From the NCBI GenBank assembly GCA_021151485.1, contig JAGKXB010000039.1, forward strand, positions 1 through 18,443: a stretch of DNA of 18,443 nucleotides, given 5' to 3'. Made by a program: the position numbers and the translations under genes. The DNA comes from Oxalobacteraceae bacterium. GTDB lineage: Bacteria > Pseudomonadota > Gammaproteobacteria > Burkholderiales > Burkholderiaceae_D. Positions 8,322-18,248 of this stretch are shown here, in pieces (within the stretch, counting starts at the first letter, position 1; each line of letters starts with the position of its first letter). The notes under the pieces were generated by a model, which worked only from the letters and a program-made list of their open reading frames with translations, had not been told where the DNA came from and searched no databases.

Positions 8322-11300
8322 ATGAAAGCACTGCTCGATTTATTCAAGCAAGTTCAGCAAAATGAACAATTCGACGCGATCAAAATTGGTCTTGCGTCAC
8401 CTGAGAAAATTCGTTCGTGGTCTTATGGTGAAGTTAAAAAGCCAGAAACCATCAACTATCGTACTTTCAAACCAGAGCGCGATGGTTTGTTTTGCGCCAA
8501 AATTTTTGGCCCTATTAAAGATTATGAATGTTTATGCGGCAAATATAAGCGTTTGAAACATCGTGGTGTGATATGTGAAAAATGTGGTGTCGAAGTTACG
8601 TTGGCTAAGGTACGCCGTGAACGCATGGGACACATTGAGCTGGCCTCACCAACTGCCCATATTTGGTTTTTAAAATCACTGCCATCACGTTTGGGCATGG
8701 TATTAGACATGACTTTGCGTGACATTGAGCGTGTTTTATATTTCGAAGCATATGTTGTGACTGATCCTGGTATGACACCGTTAAAAAAATGTCAAATCAT
8801 GTCAGAGGATGACTATGCAGCTAAATATGAGGAATACGGCGACGACTTCACTGCTTTCATGGGGGCAGAGGGTATTCGTGAGTTGTTGCGTGGAATTGAT
8901 ATCCATCGTGATGCAGAAATATTGCGTACTGAGTTAAAGGAATCAAAATCTGAAGCAAAGATTAAGAAATACGCTAAGCGTTTGAAAGTATTAGAAGCTT
9001 TTCAGCGTTCTGGCATTAAGCCAGATTGGATGATCATGGAGGTCTTGCCAGTCTTGCCCCCAGAATTACGTCCTTTAGTACCGTTGGATGGCGGACGCTT
9101 TGCGACTTCTGACTTGAATGATTTATATCGTCGCGTAATCAATCGTAATAATCGTTTGAAGCGCTTGATGGAGTTGCGTGCGCCAGAAATTATTACACGT
9201 AACGAAAAACGCATGTTGCAAGAAGCAGTAGATTCATTACTGGATAATGGTCGTCGCGGTAAGGCGATGACAGGTGCTAACAAGCGTCCATTAAAATCAC
9301 TTGCTGAAATGATCAAGGGTAAAGGCGGTCGCTTCCGTCAAAACTTGTTGGGTAAGCGGGTCGATTACTCAGGACGTTCGGTTATCGTAGTTGGTCCACA
9401 ATTGAAATTACATCAATGTGGTTTACCAAAATTAATGGCGTTGGAATTGTTCAAGCCATTTATTTTTAATAAGCTTGAATTGATGGGCTTAGCAACGACT
9501 ATCAAATCTGCAAAGAAACTGGTAGAAGTTCAAGAGCCAGTGGTGTGGGATATTTTGGAAGACGTGATTCGTGAACATCCTGTGATGTTGAATCGTGCGC
9601 CTACTTTGCATCGTTTAGGTATTCAAGCATTTGAGCCAGTATTAATTGAAGGTAAGGCAATTCAATTGCATCCTTTGGTTTGTGCTGCGTTTAATGCTGA
9701 CTTTGACGGCGATCAGATGGCGGTTCACGTTCCTTTGTCGATTGAAGCACAAATGGAAGCGCGTACTTTGATGTTGGCTTCCAATAATATTTTGTTCCCA
9801 TCAAATGGTGAACCATCCATTGTTCCTTCACAAGATATTGTGTTGGGTTTGTATTACGCAACGCGTGAAAAGATCAATGGTAAGAACGAAGGTATGATGT
9901 TCCCAGACGTGTCTGAGGTAATACGTGCCTATGACAACAAGGAAGTTGAATTGGCATCTCGCATTACAGTGCGTATTGTGGAGTATCAAAAAGATGCCAG
10001 TACCAATGAATTCAATAAAACGCTTACCCGTTACGAAACAACAGTTGGGCGTGCTATTTTGTCTGAAATTTTGCCTAAGGGATTGCCATTCTCAGTATTG
10101 AATTGCGCTCTGAAAAAGAAAGAAATTTCCAAGCTAATCAATACTTCGTTCCGTAAATGCGGTTTGCGCGCTACGGTGGTGTTTGCTGATCAATTGATGC
10201 AGTCTGGTTTCCGTTTGGCGACACGTGCCGGGATTTCGATTTGCGTAGATGACATGTTGGTTCCAGAACAAAAAGCCGCCATGATCGCCAGTGCAGAGCA
10301 TGAAGTGAAACAAATCGAACAGCAATATTCATCCGGTTTGGTAACGGCGGGTGAGCGCTACAACAAAGTAGTGGATATCTGGGGTAAAACGGGGGATGAA
10401 GTCGGCAAGGCCATGATGGATCAACTGAGATTGGAACCTGTGGTTAAGCGCGATGGCACCAATGCGATGCAAGAGTCATTTAATGCTATTTACATGATGG
10501 CTGACTCGGGTGCGCGTGGTTCTGCAGCGCAGATTCGTCAGTTGGCTGGTATGCGTGGCTTGATGGCGAAACCAGATGGTTCTATCATCGAAACACCAAT
10601 TACTGCAAATTTCCGCGAAGGTTTGAACGTATTGCAGTACTTTATTTCGACTCACGGCGCTCGTAAAGGTTTGGCCGATACCGCGTTGAAAACAGCTAAC
10701 TCTGGTTATTTGACACGTCGTTTAGTTGATGTGACGCAAGATTTGGTCGTGATTGAGGAGGATTGTGGTACAAGTAATGGCGCCATAATGAAAGCTATGG
10801 TTGAAGGTGGGGAAGTGATTGAGGCATTGCGTGATCGTATTTTAGGTCGTGTAGTGGCTGTAGATGTTGTCAATCCCGAAACACAAGAAACTCAATATCC
10901 AGCAGGCGTATTGCTGAATGAAGATATGGTGGATGAGATTGAGCGTCTGGGGATCGATGAGGTCAAGGTGAGAACACCGTTGACTTGTGATACACGATTT
11001 GGTTTGTGTGCGAAGTGTTATGGCCGTGATTTAGGGCGCGGTGTATTGGTCAATGTTGGCGAAGCTGTTGGTGTAGTGGCAGCGCAGTCGATTGGTGAGC
11101 CAGGTACTCAGTTAACTATGCGCACATTCCATATTGGTGGCGCTGCGTCACGTGCAGCAGTGGCATCGAGTGTGGAGGCGAAGTCAAACGGAACAGTGCG
11201 TTTTACGTCAACGATGCGTTATGTCACTAACGGTAAAGGCGCACAGATTGTTATTTCACGTTCTGGTGAGGTATTGGTTACGGATGATCATGGTCGTGAG

Positions 11301-12548
11301 CGCGAGCGTCATAAAGTACCTTACGGGGCTACTTTAAATGTTCAGGATGGCTTAGTGATCAAGGCTGGTACAGCATTGGCTACCTGGGATCCTTTGACGC
11401 GTCCGATTATCACTGAGTACGCCGGCATGATTCGTTTTGAAAACGTCGAAGAAGGCGTGACGGTCGCCAAACAAGTGGATGAAGTCACTGGCTTGTCTAC
11501 TTTGGTTGTCATTGATGCTAAACGCCGCGGCTCAGTTAGCAAATCTGTGCGCCCACAAGTGAAATTGCAGAATGAACAGGGTGAGGAAGTAAGGATTGCT
11601 GGTACAGAGCATGCTGTTACCATTGGTTTTCCTGTCGGTGCTTTGATTATGGTAAAAGATGGTCAGCCAGTTTCAGTTGGTGAAGTATTGGCACGTATTC
11701 CAACAGAGTCACAAAAAACACGTGATATTACTGGTGGTTTACCACGAGTAGCTGAGTTGTTTGAAGCTCGCTCACCAAAAGATGCGGGTATGTTGGCTGA
11801 AGTGACGGGCACTGTTGCTTTTGGTAAAGAAACCAAAGGAAAGCAGCGCTTGGAAATTACCGATATGGATGGTAATAAGCACGAATTCTTGATTGCTAAA
11901 GACAAGCAAGTGTTGGTGCACGATGGCCAAGTTGTTAATAAGGGTGAAATCATTGTCGATGGTCCACGTGATCCACAAGATATTCTGCGCTTGTTGGGTA
12001 TGGAAGAATTGTCAAGATATATCGTTGATGAAGTACAAGACGTTTATCGTTTGCAAGGCGTGAAGATCAATGACAAACACATTGAAGTGATCGTGCGTCA
12101 AATGTTGCGTCGTGTACAAATTGTAGATGCCGGCGATGCGAACTACATCGTGGGCGAACAAGTCGAACGTTCTGAATTACTTGATGAAAATGATCGTGTG
12201 ATTGCAGAAGGTAAGATTCCAGCGACGTATGACAATATTTTGTTGGGTATTACTAAGGCATCGTTGTCGACGGATTCCTTCATTTCTGCTGCGTCGTTCC
12301 AAGAGACGACACGTGTCTTGACTGAAGCGGCGATTATGGGCAAACGTGATAGCTTGCGTGGTTTGAAAGAAAACGTGATCGTGGGACGATTGATTCCAGG
12401 CGGTACTGGACTTGCATTCCATCGTGCGCGTAAAGAAAGAGAATTGTGGGAGGCCGAAGAGCGTACTGCAGTATTACAGGCCGAAAAAACAGCGCGCGCT
12501 GAGGCGATTGCCGCTGAGTTTTCTGGAGTTTCCGATAGCGCAGAGTAA
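8322..12548 (+). CDS. rpoC: DNA-directed RNA polymerase subunit beta'
   Basis: The 1408-residue product is the beta' subunit and carries the catalytic centre. The N-terminal zinc ribbon uses C70, C72, C85 and C88 ([20 protein letters not shown]). The catalytic Mg2+ motif NADFDGDQ places D460, D462 and D464 exactly as in E. coli. The trigger loop includes MRTFHIGG from residue 933. The second zinc site is represented by EEDCGT and [15 protein letters not shown]. The proteobacterial insertion in the trigger loop follows. The ATG at 8322 has GGAG at 8312-8315. The length is close to E. coli (1407). No damage is visible. Two terminators follow at once. Confidence 0.99.
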   Translation: MKALLDLFKQVQQNEQFDAIKIGLASPEKIRSWSYGEVKKPETINYRTFKPERDGLFCAKIFGPIKDYECLCGKYKRLKHRGVICEKCGVEVTLAKVRRERMGHIELASPTAHIWFLKSLPSRLGMVLDMTLRDIERVLYFEAYVVTDPGMTPLKKCQIMSEDDYAAKYEEYGDDFTAFMGAEGIRELLRGIDIHRDAEILRTELKESKSEAKIKKYAKRLKVLEAFQRSGIKPDWMIMEVLPVLPPELRPLVPLDGGRFATSDLNDLYRRVINRNNRLKRLMELRAPEIITRNEKRMLQEAVDSLLDNGRRGKAMTGANKRPLKSLAEMIKGKGGRFRQNLLGKRVDYSGRSVIVVGPQLKLHQCGLPKLMALELFKPFIFNKLELMGLATTIKSAKKLVEVQEPVVWDILEDVIREHPVMLNRAPTLHRLGIQAFEPVLIEGKAIQLHPLVCAAFNADFDGDQMAVHVPLSIEAQMEARTLMLASNNILFPSNGEPSIVPSQDIVLGLYYATREKINGKNEGMMFPDVSEVIRAYDNKEVELASRITVRIVEYQKDASTNEFNKTLTRYETTVGRAILSEILPKGLPFSVLNCALKKKEISKLINTSFRKCGLRATVVFADQLMQSGFRLATRAGISICVDDMLVPEQKAAMIASAEHEVKQIEQQYSSGLVTAGERYNKVVDIWGKTGDEVGKAMMDQLRLEPVVKRDGTNAMQESFNAIYMMADSGARGSAAQIRQLAGMRGLMAKPDGSIIETPITANFREGLNVLQYFISTHGARKGLADTALKTANSGYLTRRLVDVTQDLVVIEEDCGTSNGAIMKAMVEGGEVIEALRDRILGRVVAVDVVNPETQETQYPAGVLLNEDMVDEIERLGIDEVKVRTPLTCDTRFGLCAKCYGRDLGRGVLVNVGEAVGVVAAQSIGEPGTQLTMRTFHIGGAASRAAVASSVEAKSNGTVRFTSTMRYVTNGKGAQIVISRSGEVLVTDDHGRERERHKVPYGATLNVQDGLVIKAGTALATWDPLTRPIITEYAGMIRFENVEEGVTVAKQVDEVTGLSTLVVIDAKRRGSVSKSVRPQVKLQNEQGEEVRIAGTEHAVTIGFPVGALIMVKDGQPVSVGEVLARIPTESQKTRDITGGLPRVAELFEARSPKDAGMLAEVTGTVAFGKETKGKQRLEITDMDGNKHEFLIAKDKQVLVHDGQVVNKGEIIVDGPRDPQDILRLLGMEELSRYIVDEVQDVYRLQGVKINDKHIEVIVRQMLRRVQIVDAGDANYIVGEQVERSELLDENDRVIAEGKIPATYDNILLGITKASLSTDSFISAASFQETTRVLTEAAIMGKRDSLRGLKENVIVGRLIPGGTGLAFHRARKERELWEAEERTAVLQAEKTARAEAIAAEFSGVSDSAE

Positions 12549-12557
12549 GTGATGATT

Positions 12558-12581
12558 GACTATATAGTTTTATAGTCTTTT
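12558..12581 (+). terminator. AT-rich terminator-like hairpin after rpoC
   Basis: GACTATA 12558-12564 pairs with TATAGTC 12571-12577 around a six-base loop, followed by TTTT (12578-12581). The stem is AT-rich and weak alone. It lies 10 bases after the rpoC stop and 12 bases before a much stronger terminator, so it probably acts as a first stage or as a 3'-end hairpin. Confidence 0.5.
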
Positions 12582-12592
12582 GATCTCTCAAT

Positions 12593-12631
12593 AAAAACGG
12601 CACCGAAGGATTTCTTCGGTGCCGTTTTTTT
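12593..12631. terminator. Bidirectional intrinsic terminator shared by rpoC and the minus-strand gene
   Basis: CGGCACCGAAG 12598-12608 pairs perfectly with CTTCGGTGCCG 12614-12624 around GATTT. Seven Ts follow (12625-12631) and five As precede (12593-12597), so both strands give a GC-rich stem with a U-run. It sits between the convergent ends of rpoC (stop 12548) and the transferase gene (stop at 12645 on the minus strand). It should end transcription from both sides. Confidence 0.95.
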
Positions 12632-12644
12632 ATACGCAAGTTGC

Positions 12645-14546
12645 CTAATCTTGCTTGAGTGGTTTGCCCTTATCAATCACTTCGCGGCAATCACCATGTA
12701 TTTTGGCGTTGTCATAATTTGTCCAGCCGTGACTGTCGACATAGCGTTTATGTTGCTTGAATTTGTTGCTGAAAACACTCCATTCCAGCCGTTCTGTTTT
12801 GTAGCGAATATCTGCCATATCTAATAAAGAATGGAACATATTTTCGGTCGAAATTTTGGCTTTCTTGTGACGCTTTAATTGCTGTATTTTTTCGGGATAG
12901 CTGGATTGATAAGAGTCCGAATACCACATTAGGGCAGGAATATGAAATTCATACTGTGTATTGTGCCCATGAAAGGCGATTTTGCAATTGCCATCATATA
13001 AAGTTTGTCCATGATCTGCTACATATAGCATTGAGCTGATTTGCCCAGATGATTTGAGTTTGCCTATCACTTGGGATAAAAACCAGTCCGTATACAAAAT
13101 CGAATTATCATAACTATTGTTAAGTTGAGGTTTTAAATCGGTATTCGTATAGTCTGGTTTATCTATGCCAAACAAAGAAGGTTGCCATTTGTCGAATTCT
13201 TTGGGATAGCGGTGACTATAATTCCAGTGATTGCCTAATGTATGTAAGACAATGAGTTTCTTTGGTGCAGGATCAGCAATAGCATTTTCCAAAGGATTAA
13301 ATAAAACTTGATCAAAATTCGAATGATCCGTGTATCCACCAAGATTCATAAATTGCACGACATTGGCTTCCTTGGCGAACACGGATACGGGTGTGTCAAA
13401 TTGTCCAAAAGACATTTGATTGGATAGCCAGTAAGTCTTGAATCCTGCTTCCTTGAATGCAGTTAAAAAAGACTTCTCCGAAAAACCTGCTTTTAGACTT
13501 TGCATAGCTGGTTTGCGCGATATCAATACTGGAACAGACAATCTGGTGGCAGATACTGGGGTAATCACATTCGTGAGGCTGATCAGATTGGATTCTTGGC
13601 TTAACAAGGGGTTGGTTGGCCGTGAATAAGAGTTTACGCTCCAACGATCATAGCGAGATGATTCACCGATGACCATGACAAAAATCTCAGGTTGATTAAC
13701 GCTATTGAGTCGCTTGGCACCAAATGTAAAAGCCTGGTTTTTCATACTTAAATCAGCGAGATAGCGACGCTCCGTCCAAAAGTCGATTCCGTGCACCACT
13801 AAACCGAAAGGCCAGGTGTGTTCGAATTGTTTGATATCTGGTATCACATAAGATCGAATTTTGCTCCAGCTAAGTGATTGTAGCCAATGCGGTATATGAG
13901 GAATGTGTTTGTTGGCGGATGTGGGCGCAGATTCAGCTTCGGCGGTATCTTCTTCGTTTTCTTCTTCTACCTCTTCTTGATCGCTGGTATCTGCTTCGGA
14001 GGTAGTAGCACTGCTGGCGGATGATGAGGTACTGCTGTTGTGGAAGAATCGCTTTGTAAGATTGGCGGCATAATTCCATGGCTGTAAGCTGCATATCAAC
14101 AGGATCAATATCGGCCAGCGTGAGTAGTGCGACCAATCTAAATCATGTGTACGCCTTGCGGCTTTCCATGAGAAATACCACCATAACAAGACTGCCAACA
14201 TAACGCTAAACAATAGCCAGACTTTTCCGCCCAAAAATTCAAGCGCTTCTTTAGGGTTGGTTTCCGTAATAATTCCTAAGTGATGTGTGGAGACTCCTTG
14301 TTTGTAAAATATTTGTAAGTAAATTTCAATCGGCAAAAGTAAAAAAGCAGGGAGTAAAAAAAGATGGAAGTATGCGGGGCGTTTGAAGATTGTCCATAAT
14401 ATAGCCCATATAACGCATTCAAGAACCAGGATTTGCATTCCGGAGTCAAGACTTCTTCCTAATATGAAGGCAAAAAATGGAGTGGCTGAAATTGCCAGGT
14501 AGCTTAGTAAAAGAAAAAGATTGTTAAAGCGGAAAAAGAGGCGCAT
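12645..14546 (-). CDS. Inner-membrane phosphoethanolamine transferase-type enzyme (sulfatase/alkaline phosphatase superfamily)
   Basis: The product is 633 residues from the ATG at 14546. A TTG at 14573 would add nine; neither start has a clear ribosome site. Five membrane helices lie at about 8-31, 35-53, 58-81, 108-126 and 144-159, then a periplasmic catalytic domain, the layout of EptA/MCR/CptA enzymes. These move phosphoethanolamine from phosphatidylethanolamine onto lipid A, LPS core or glucans. Conserved elements are VIGESSRYDRWSVNSYSRPTNP (metal ligand E295), TPVSATRLSVP (T334 aligned with the nucleophilic Thr), LHTLGNH (H435, H440), VADHGQTLYDG (D511, H512) and FHGH (H526, H528). The C-terminal half, with KKLIVLHTLGNHWNYSHRYP, recalls E. 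coli CptA (YijP) more than EptA. The acceptor is unknown. Residues 171-213 form an unusual Ser/Thr then Glu/Asp-rich linker. The gene stands alone. Confidence 0.85.
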   Translation of the reverse strand: MRLFFRFNNLFLLLSYLAISATPFFAFILGRSLDSGMQILVLECVIWAILWTIFKRPAYFHLFLLPAFLLLPIEIYLQIFYKQGVSTHHLGIITETNPKEALEFLGGKVWLLFSVMLAVLLWWYFSWKAARRTHDLDWSHYSRWPILILLICSLQPWNYAANLTKRFFHNSSTSSSASSATTSEADTSDQEEVEEENEEDTAEAESAPTSANKHIPHIPHWLQSLSWSKIRSYVIPDIKQFEHTWPFGLVVHGIDFWTERRYLADLSMKNQAFTFGAKRLNSVNQPEIFVMVIGESSRYDRWSVNSYSRPTNPLLSQESNLISLTNVITPVSATRLSVPVLISRKPAMQSLKAGFSEKSFLTAFKEAGFKTYWLSNQMSFGQFDTPVSVFAKEANVVQFMNLGGYTDHSNFDQVLFNPLENAIADPAPKKLIVLHTLGNHWNYSHRYPKEFDKWQPSLFGIDKPDYTNTDLKPQLNNSYDNSILYTDWFLSQVIGKLKSSGQISSMLYVADHGQTLYDGNCKIAFHGHNTQYEFHIPALMWYSDSYQSSYPEKIQQLKRHKKAKISTENMFHSLLDMADIRYKTERLEWSVFSNKFKQHKRYVDSHGWTNYDNAKIHGDCREVIDKGKPLKQD

Positions 14547-14750
14547 GAGTTTCAATAGATTAGATAAATACAAAAAATGCGGAATAAGGGCAAGGTAAAT
14601 GCAAAGAGGTGCAAATTATCCAGTGTTTTCTATTATTTATCATTATTCACGTGTATTAACCTCATTTTATTTCTTATAAATTGGTTGGGTTTTGAGCATT
14701 AATTGAGCCTTAAATAAGGAATTTTGTATGCTGGTTGTGTAACATAATTA

Positions 14751-14779
14751 TTGACGATATGTTTTTCTAGGTTTAAAAT
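14751..14779 (+). promoter_or_regulatory. Sigma-70-type promoter of the str operon
   Basis: TTGACG (14751-14756) and TAAAAT (14774-14779) match the -35 and -10 consensus at five of six positions each, with an ideal 17-base spacer. Transcription would begin near 14786, giving an rpsL leader of about 78 bases. This is the best promoter match I found in the window, as expected for rpsL-rpsG-fusA-tuf. The gap upstream (14547-14750) must also hold the promoter of the divergent transferase gene, but I cannot pick one with confidence. Confidence 0.75.
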
Positions 14780-14806
14780 GGCCAGTTCTCAAATTTGAGC
14801 GTGGTC
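14780..14806 (+). promoter_or_regulatory. Hairpin with a perfect palindrome at the start of the rpsL leader
   Basis: The 12-base palindrome CTCAAATTTGAG (14788-14799) is flanked by GGCCA 14780-14784 and TGGTC 14802-14806, which pair with one G-U. The palindrome follows the -10 box by eight bases, so it covers the likely transcription start. It could be a dimeric repressor operator in DNA or a 5' stem-loop in RNA. No regulator is implied by the window. Confidence 0.35.
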
Positions 14807-14863
14807 CCTGGGTGTAGTGTTTAGGGGGTATTTTAATGTTGCAATTTTGTTGGATTTAGAGCG

Positions 14864-15247
14864 ATGCCAACCATCAATCAATTGATACGCAAACCGCGCA
14901 CTTCTGTGCGCGTTAAAAGCAAATCACCGGCGCTGGAAAACAGCCCGCAAAAACGTGGCGTGTGTACACGTGTTTATACAACAACTCCAAAAAAACCAAA
15001 CTCGGCTTTGCGTAAAGTTGCAAAAGTTCGTTTGACAAATGGTTTTGAGGTTATTTCTTACATCGGTGGTGAGGGCCATAATCTGCAAGAGCACAGCGTT
15101 GTGTTGTTGCGTGGTGGTCGTGTAAAGGATTTGCCTGGTGTTCGTTACCATATGGTTCGTGGTGCCTTGGATACTCAAGGTGTTAAGGATCGTAAACAAG
15201 CACGTTCGAAGTATGGCGCTAAGCGTGCGAAAGCTGCTAAGAAGTAA
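14864..15247 (+). CDS. rpsL: 30S ribosomal protein S12
   Basis: The 127-residue product is S12, which monitors codon-anticodon pairing at the decoding centre. Diagnostic sequences are [38 protein letters not shown] and [13 protein letters not shown]. The lysines linked to streptomycin resistance, at about 43 and 88, are present, so the allele looks streptomycin-sensitive. The ATG at 14864 has only a weak ribosome site (AGAG, about 14858-14861). It is the first gene of the str operon and is followed by a folded 155-base spacer before rpsG. Confidence 0.98.
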   Translation: MPTINQLIRKPRTSVRVKSKSPALENSPQKRGVCTRVYTTTPKKPNSALRKVAKVRLTNGFEVISYIGGEGHNLQEHSVVLLRGGRVKDLPGVRYHMVRGALDTQGVKDRKQARSKYGAKRAKAAKK

Positions 15248-15310
15248 AAGTTTTCAGAAAAGCATCGTCCATAATTGTTGGATGTAATTGTATTTTTAAA
15301 TTGGTCTGAT

Positions 15311-15384
15311 CAGTTTGTATAAGCTGAGTAAGTGGGTGATTATGATGGTCATCCGTGAGCGTGGGTTCGATACCTGCTCAACTG
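15311..15384 (+). promoter_or_regulatory. Structured rpsL-rpsG spacer, candidate S7 autoregulatory site
   Basis: Three helices can be drawn. CAGTT 15311-15315 pairs with AACTG 15380-15384 and closes the element. GGGTGAT 15334-15340 pairs with GTCATCC 15348-15354 (two G-U) around a seven-base loop. TGAGC 15356-15360 pairs with GCTCA 15376-15380, sharing one base with the closing helix. Within the last arm, GGGTTCGATACC looks like a tRNA T-arm. The element ends nine bases before the rpsG ribosome site. In E. coli, S7 binds the rpsL-rpsG spacer and represses downstream translation, so this position fits such a site. The structure here is drawn by eye, and S7 binding is inference. Confidence 0.4.
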
Positions 15385-15402
15385 AAGATAATAGGAGTAA
15401 AT

Positions 15403-15873
15403 ATGCCTCGTCGTCGTGAAGTGCCCAAACGTGAAATTTTGCCTGATCCAAAGTTTGGTAATGTGGATGTTGCGAAATTTGTGAATGTATTGATGTTGTC
15501 TGGCAAAAAATCTGTTGCGGAAAATATCATTTATGGTGCTTTTGAGCATATCCAAGCAAAGTCTGGTAAGGACGCTTTGGAAGTGTTCGCTGCTGCAGTT
15601 AATAATTGCAAGCCATTGGTTGAAGTAAAGTCTCGTCGTGTAGGTGGTGCAAACTACCAAGTTCCAGTTGAGGTTCGCCCTGTTCGTCGTATGGCTTTGT
15701 CCATGCGTTGGTTGCGTGAGGCTGCGAATAAGCGTAGCGAAAAATCAATGCCCCAGCGTTTGGCTGGTGAGTTGTTGGAAGCCGCTGAAAGTCGTGGTGG
15801 TGCGATGAAAAAGCGTGATGAAGTTCACCGTATGGCGGAAGCTAATAAGGCATTCTCTCACTTCCGTTTCTAA
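15403..15873 (+). CDS. rpsG: 30S ribosomal protein S7
   Basis: The 156-residue product is S7, which nucleates assembly of the 30S head and lies near the E site. It starts [20 protein letters not shown] at the ATG at 15403, with a strong AGGAG at 15393-15397. An open frame from 15355 would add 16 residues lacking homology. Conserved blocks include [24 protein letters not shown] and [21 protein letters not shown]. The length is standard for proteobacteria. Confidence 0.98.
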   Translation: MPRRREVPKREILPDPKFGNVDVAKFVNVLMLSGKKSVAENIIYGAFEHIQAKSGKDALEVFAAAVNNCKPLVEVKSRRVGGANYQVPVEVRPVRRMALSMRWLREAANKRSEKSMPQRLAGELLEAAESRGGAMKKRDEVHRMAEANKAFSHFRF

Positions 15874-15940
15874 TGGTGTATTGAGTACCTTCATTGTGTG
15901 AGGTTTTCATTCTTTTGTATTTGTACATGTAATTTATTTT

Positions 15941-16020
15941 AAACCGAGCGCATTTCAAATTTGCTAAGTAGAGTGTGTTGTATTACTCCATTTGGTAATA
16001 ATTGGAAGCTCGGTTTTTTT
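15941..16020 (+). promoter_or_regulatory. Long-range terminator-like attenuator upstream of fusA
   Basis: AAACCGAGC 15941-15949 is a perfect nine-base complement of GCTCGGTTT 16008-16016. The second arm runs into seven Ts (16014-16020). Between the arms are 58 bases, with an inner hairpin pairing TATTAC 15981-15986 with GTAATA 15995-16000. The whole ends 21 bases before the fusA ATG. This is the form of a transcription attenuator whose terminator stem is assembled from distant arms. If the inner region is bound or translated, termination could be relieved. No ligand or protein is suggested by sequence. Confidence 0.5.
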
Positions 16021-16041
16021 ACATTAAGTTTAGGATTAATT

Positions 16042-18147
16042 ATGGCCCGTAAGACCCCCATAGAACGCTATCGTAATATTGGTATTTCTGCGCACATTGA
16101 TGCTGGTAAAACCACGACTACAGAGCGTGTTTTGTTTTATACAGGCGTGAACCACAAAATTGGTGAAGTGCATGATGGTGCTGCTACCATGGACTGGATG
16201 GAACAAGAGCAGGAGCGTGGTATTACTATCACTTCCGCTGCTACCACCTGTTTTTGGAAGGGGATGGCAAACAACTTTCCTGAACATCACATCAATATTA
16301 TTGACACTCCTGGTCACGTTGATTTCACGATTGAGGTGGAACGTTCTATGCGTGTGTTGGATGGTGCATGTATGGTTTACTGTGCTGTTGGTGGTGTGCA
16401 ACCTCAGTCAGAAACTGTATGGCGTCAAGCTAATAAATACAAAGTGCCTCGTTTGGCCTTTGTTAATAAAATGGATCGGACTGGTGCGAATTTCTTCAAA
16501 GTGTACGAGCAAATGCGCGCACGTTTGAAGGCTAATCCTATTCTTTTGCAAATTCCTATTGGTGCTGAGGAAAACTTCCTTGGCGTGATCGATCTCGTCA
16601 AAATGAAGGCGGTTTACTGGGATGACGCGTCGCAAGGTATGAAGTTTGATTATCGCGATATTCCTGCCGAATTATTAGCTTCTGCTGAAGAGTGGCGCGA
16701 AAAGATGGTTGAGGCTGCGGCAGAAGCAAGTGAAGAGTTAATGAACAAATACCTTGAGGAAGGTGATTTGTCCGAAACTGAAATTAAAGCAGCTTTGCGT
16801 CAACGTACCATCGCCAGTGAAATTGTACCGATGATGTGTGGTACTGCCTTTAAGAACAAAGGTGTACAGGCCATGTTGGATGGTGTGATTGAATACTTGC
16901 CATCGCCAGTTGATATTCCTCCAGTCAGTGGTTTGATTGAAAATGACGAGCCTGCTATTCGTAAGGCGGAAGATACCGAGAAATTCTCAGCTTTGGCATT
17001 TAAGATCATGACTGATCCATTTGTCGGTCAGCTGATTTTCTTCCGGGTTTATTCTGGTACCGTGAAATCTGGTGATACCGTATTTAATCCAGTGAAGAAT
17101 AAAAAAGAACGTCTTGGCCGTATTTTACAAATGCATGCCAATCAAAGAGAAGAAATTAAAGAAGTACATGCGGGTGATATTGCTGCTGCGGTTGGTTTGA
17201 AGGAAGCAACTACTGGTGACACTTTGTGTGATCCAAGTTCTGTTATAACGCTTGAGCGTATGGTTTTCCCAGAACCGGTGATTTCACAAGCGGTTGAGCC
17301 TAAAACTAAACAAGATCAAGAAAAAATGGGCTTGGCATTGAATCGTTTGGCGCAAGAAGATCCTTCTTTCCGCGTGAAAAGTGATGAAGAGTCAGGTCAA
17401 ACTATTATTTCTGGAATGGGTGAGTTACATCTGGAAATTATCGTTGATCGTATGCGTCGTGAATTTGGCGTGGAGGCAACGGTCGGTAAGCCACAGGTTG
17501 CTTATCGTGAAACTATTCGCAAGGTTTGTGAAGAAATCGAAGGTAAGTTTGTTAAGCAATCTGGTGGTCGTGGTCAATATGGTCATGTTGTATTGAAGTT
17601 GGAGCCGCAAGAGCCTGGTAAAGGTTTTGAGTTTGTCGATGCTATTAAAGGTGGTACGGTGCCACGAGAATACATTCCTGCGGTTGAGAAAGGTGTAAGA
17701 GAAACTTTGTCTGCCGGTGTGATGGCGGGTTATCCAGTGGTGGATGTGAAGGTGACCTTATTCTTCGGTTCGTATCATGATGTCGACTCGAATGAGAATG
17801 CGTTCCGTATGGCTGCTTCCATGGCATTTAAAGATGGTTGTCGCAAGGCAAGTCCGGTTATTTTGGAACCTATGATGGCAGTTGAGGTGGAGACGCCTGA
17901 AGATTATGCCGGTACAGTGATGGGTGATTTGTCATCACGTCGCGGTATGGTGCAAGGTATGGATGAAATTGCTGGTGGCGGTGGCAAGATTATTCGTGCT
18001 GAGGTGCCGCTTTCCGAAATGTTTGGCTATTCGACTTCCTTGCGTTCCGCAACACAAGGTCGTGCAACTTATAGTATGGAATTCAAGCATTATTCTGAGG
18101 CACCAAAGAATGTGATTGATGCAATTGTTAGTTCTAGAGCTAAGTAA
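16042..18147 (+). CDS. fusA: Elongation factor G
   Basis: The 701-residue product is EF-G, the GTPase that drives ribosomal translocation and, with RRF, recycling. The start is the ATG at 16042 ([20 protein letters not shown]), with AGGA at 16032-16035. Reading back to 15961 adds 27 residues encoded by the attenuator region and is rejected. GTPase motifs are G1 AHIDAGKT (17-24), G2 RGITI (59-63), G3 DTPGH (88-92) and G4 NKMD (142-145). Domain IV has [16 protein letters not shown]. The C-terminal domain has [28 protein letters not shown] and ends SSRAK. Length and motifs are those of the canonical housekeeping form. Confidence 0.99.
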   Translation: MARKTPIERYRNIGISAHIDAGKTTTTERVLFYTGVNHKIGEVHDGAATMDWMEQEQERGITITSAATTCFWKGMANNFPEHHINIIDTPGHVDFTIEVERSMRVLDGACMVYCAVGGVQPQSETVWRQANKYKVPRLAFVNKMDRTGANFFKVYEQMRARLKANPILLQIPIGAEENFLGVIDLVKMKAVYWDDASQGMKFDYRDIPAELLASAEEWREKMVEAAAEASEELMNKYLEEGDLSETEIKAALRQRTIASEIVPMMCGTAFKNKGVQAMLDGVIEYLPSPVDIPPVSGLIENDEPAIRKAEDTEKFSALAFKIMTDPFVGQLIFFRVYSGTVKSGDTVFNPVKNKKERLGRILQMHANQREEIKEVHAGDIAAAVGLKEATTGDTLCDPSSVITLERMVFPEPVISQAVEPKTKQDQEKMGLALNRLAQEDPSFRVKSDEESGQTIISGMGELHLEIIVDRMRREFGVEATVGKPQVAYRETIRKVCEEIEGKFVKQSGGRGQYGHVVLKLEPQEPGKGFEFVDAIKGGTVPREYIPAVEKGVRETLSAGVMAGYPVVDVKVTLFFGSYHDVDSNENAFRMAASMAFKDGCRKASPVILEPMMAVEVETPEDYAGTVMGDLSSRRGMVQGMDEIAGGGGKIIRAEVPLSEMFGYSTSLRSATQGRATYSMEFKHYSEAPKNVIDAIVSSRAK

Positions 18148-18248
18148 TAACTTGCAGTAAGTAAAGTAGTTGAGTGTGAATTAAGTGTTTAACAGGTAAG
18201 TGTTATTTTTGAATAATTGATAATACGTTCTTTTTGAAGGAAATTAAG

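Noticed and set aside
13933..14136. Arg/Gln-rich small open frame within the transferase gene
   Set aside because: It is a frame shadow of the acidic low-complexity linker, with no start signal.
15322..15383. A functional tRNA in the rpsL-rpsG spacer (acceptor-like AGCTGAG with CTCAACT)
   Set aside because: The acceptor has a mismatch, there is no valid D arm or anticodon loop, and no CCA; only the T-arm resemblance is real.
15961..16041. N-terminal extension of EF-G
   Set aside because: It would be encoded inside the attenuator structure and lacks homology; the conserved [15 protein letters not shown] start is at 16042.
18196..18224. Possible promoter for the second tuf (GATAAT at 18219)
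   Set aside because: There is no recognisable -35 box at the right distance, and fusA-tuf cotranscription explains expression.
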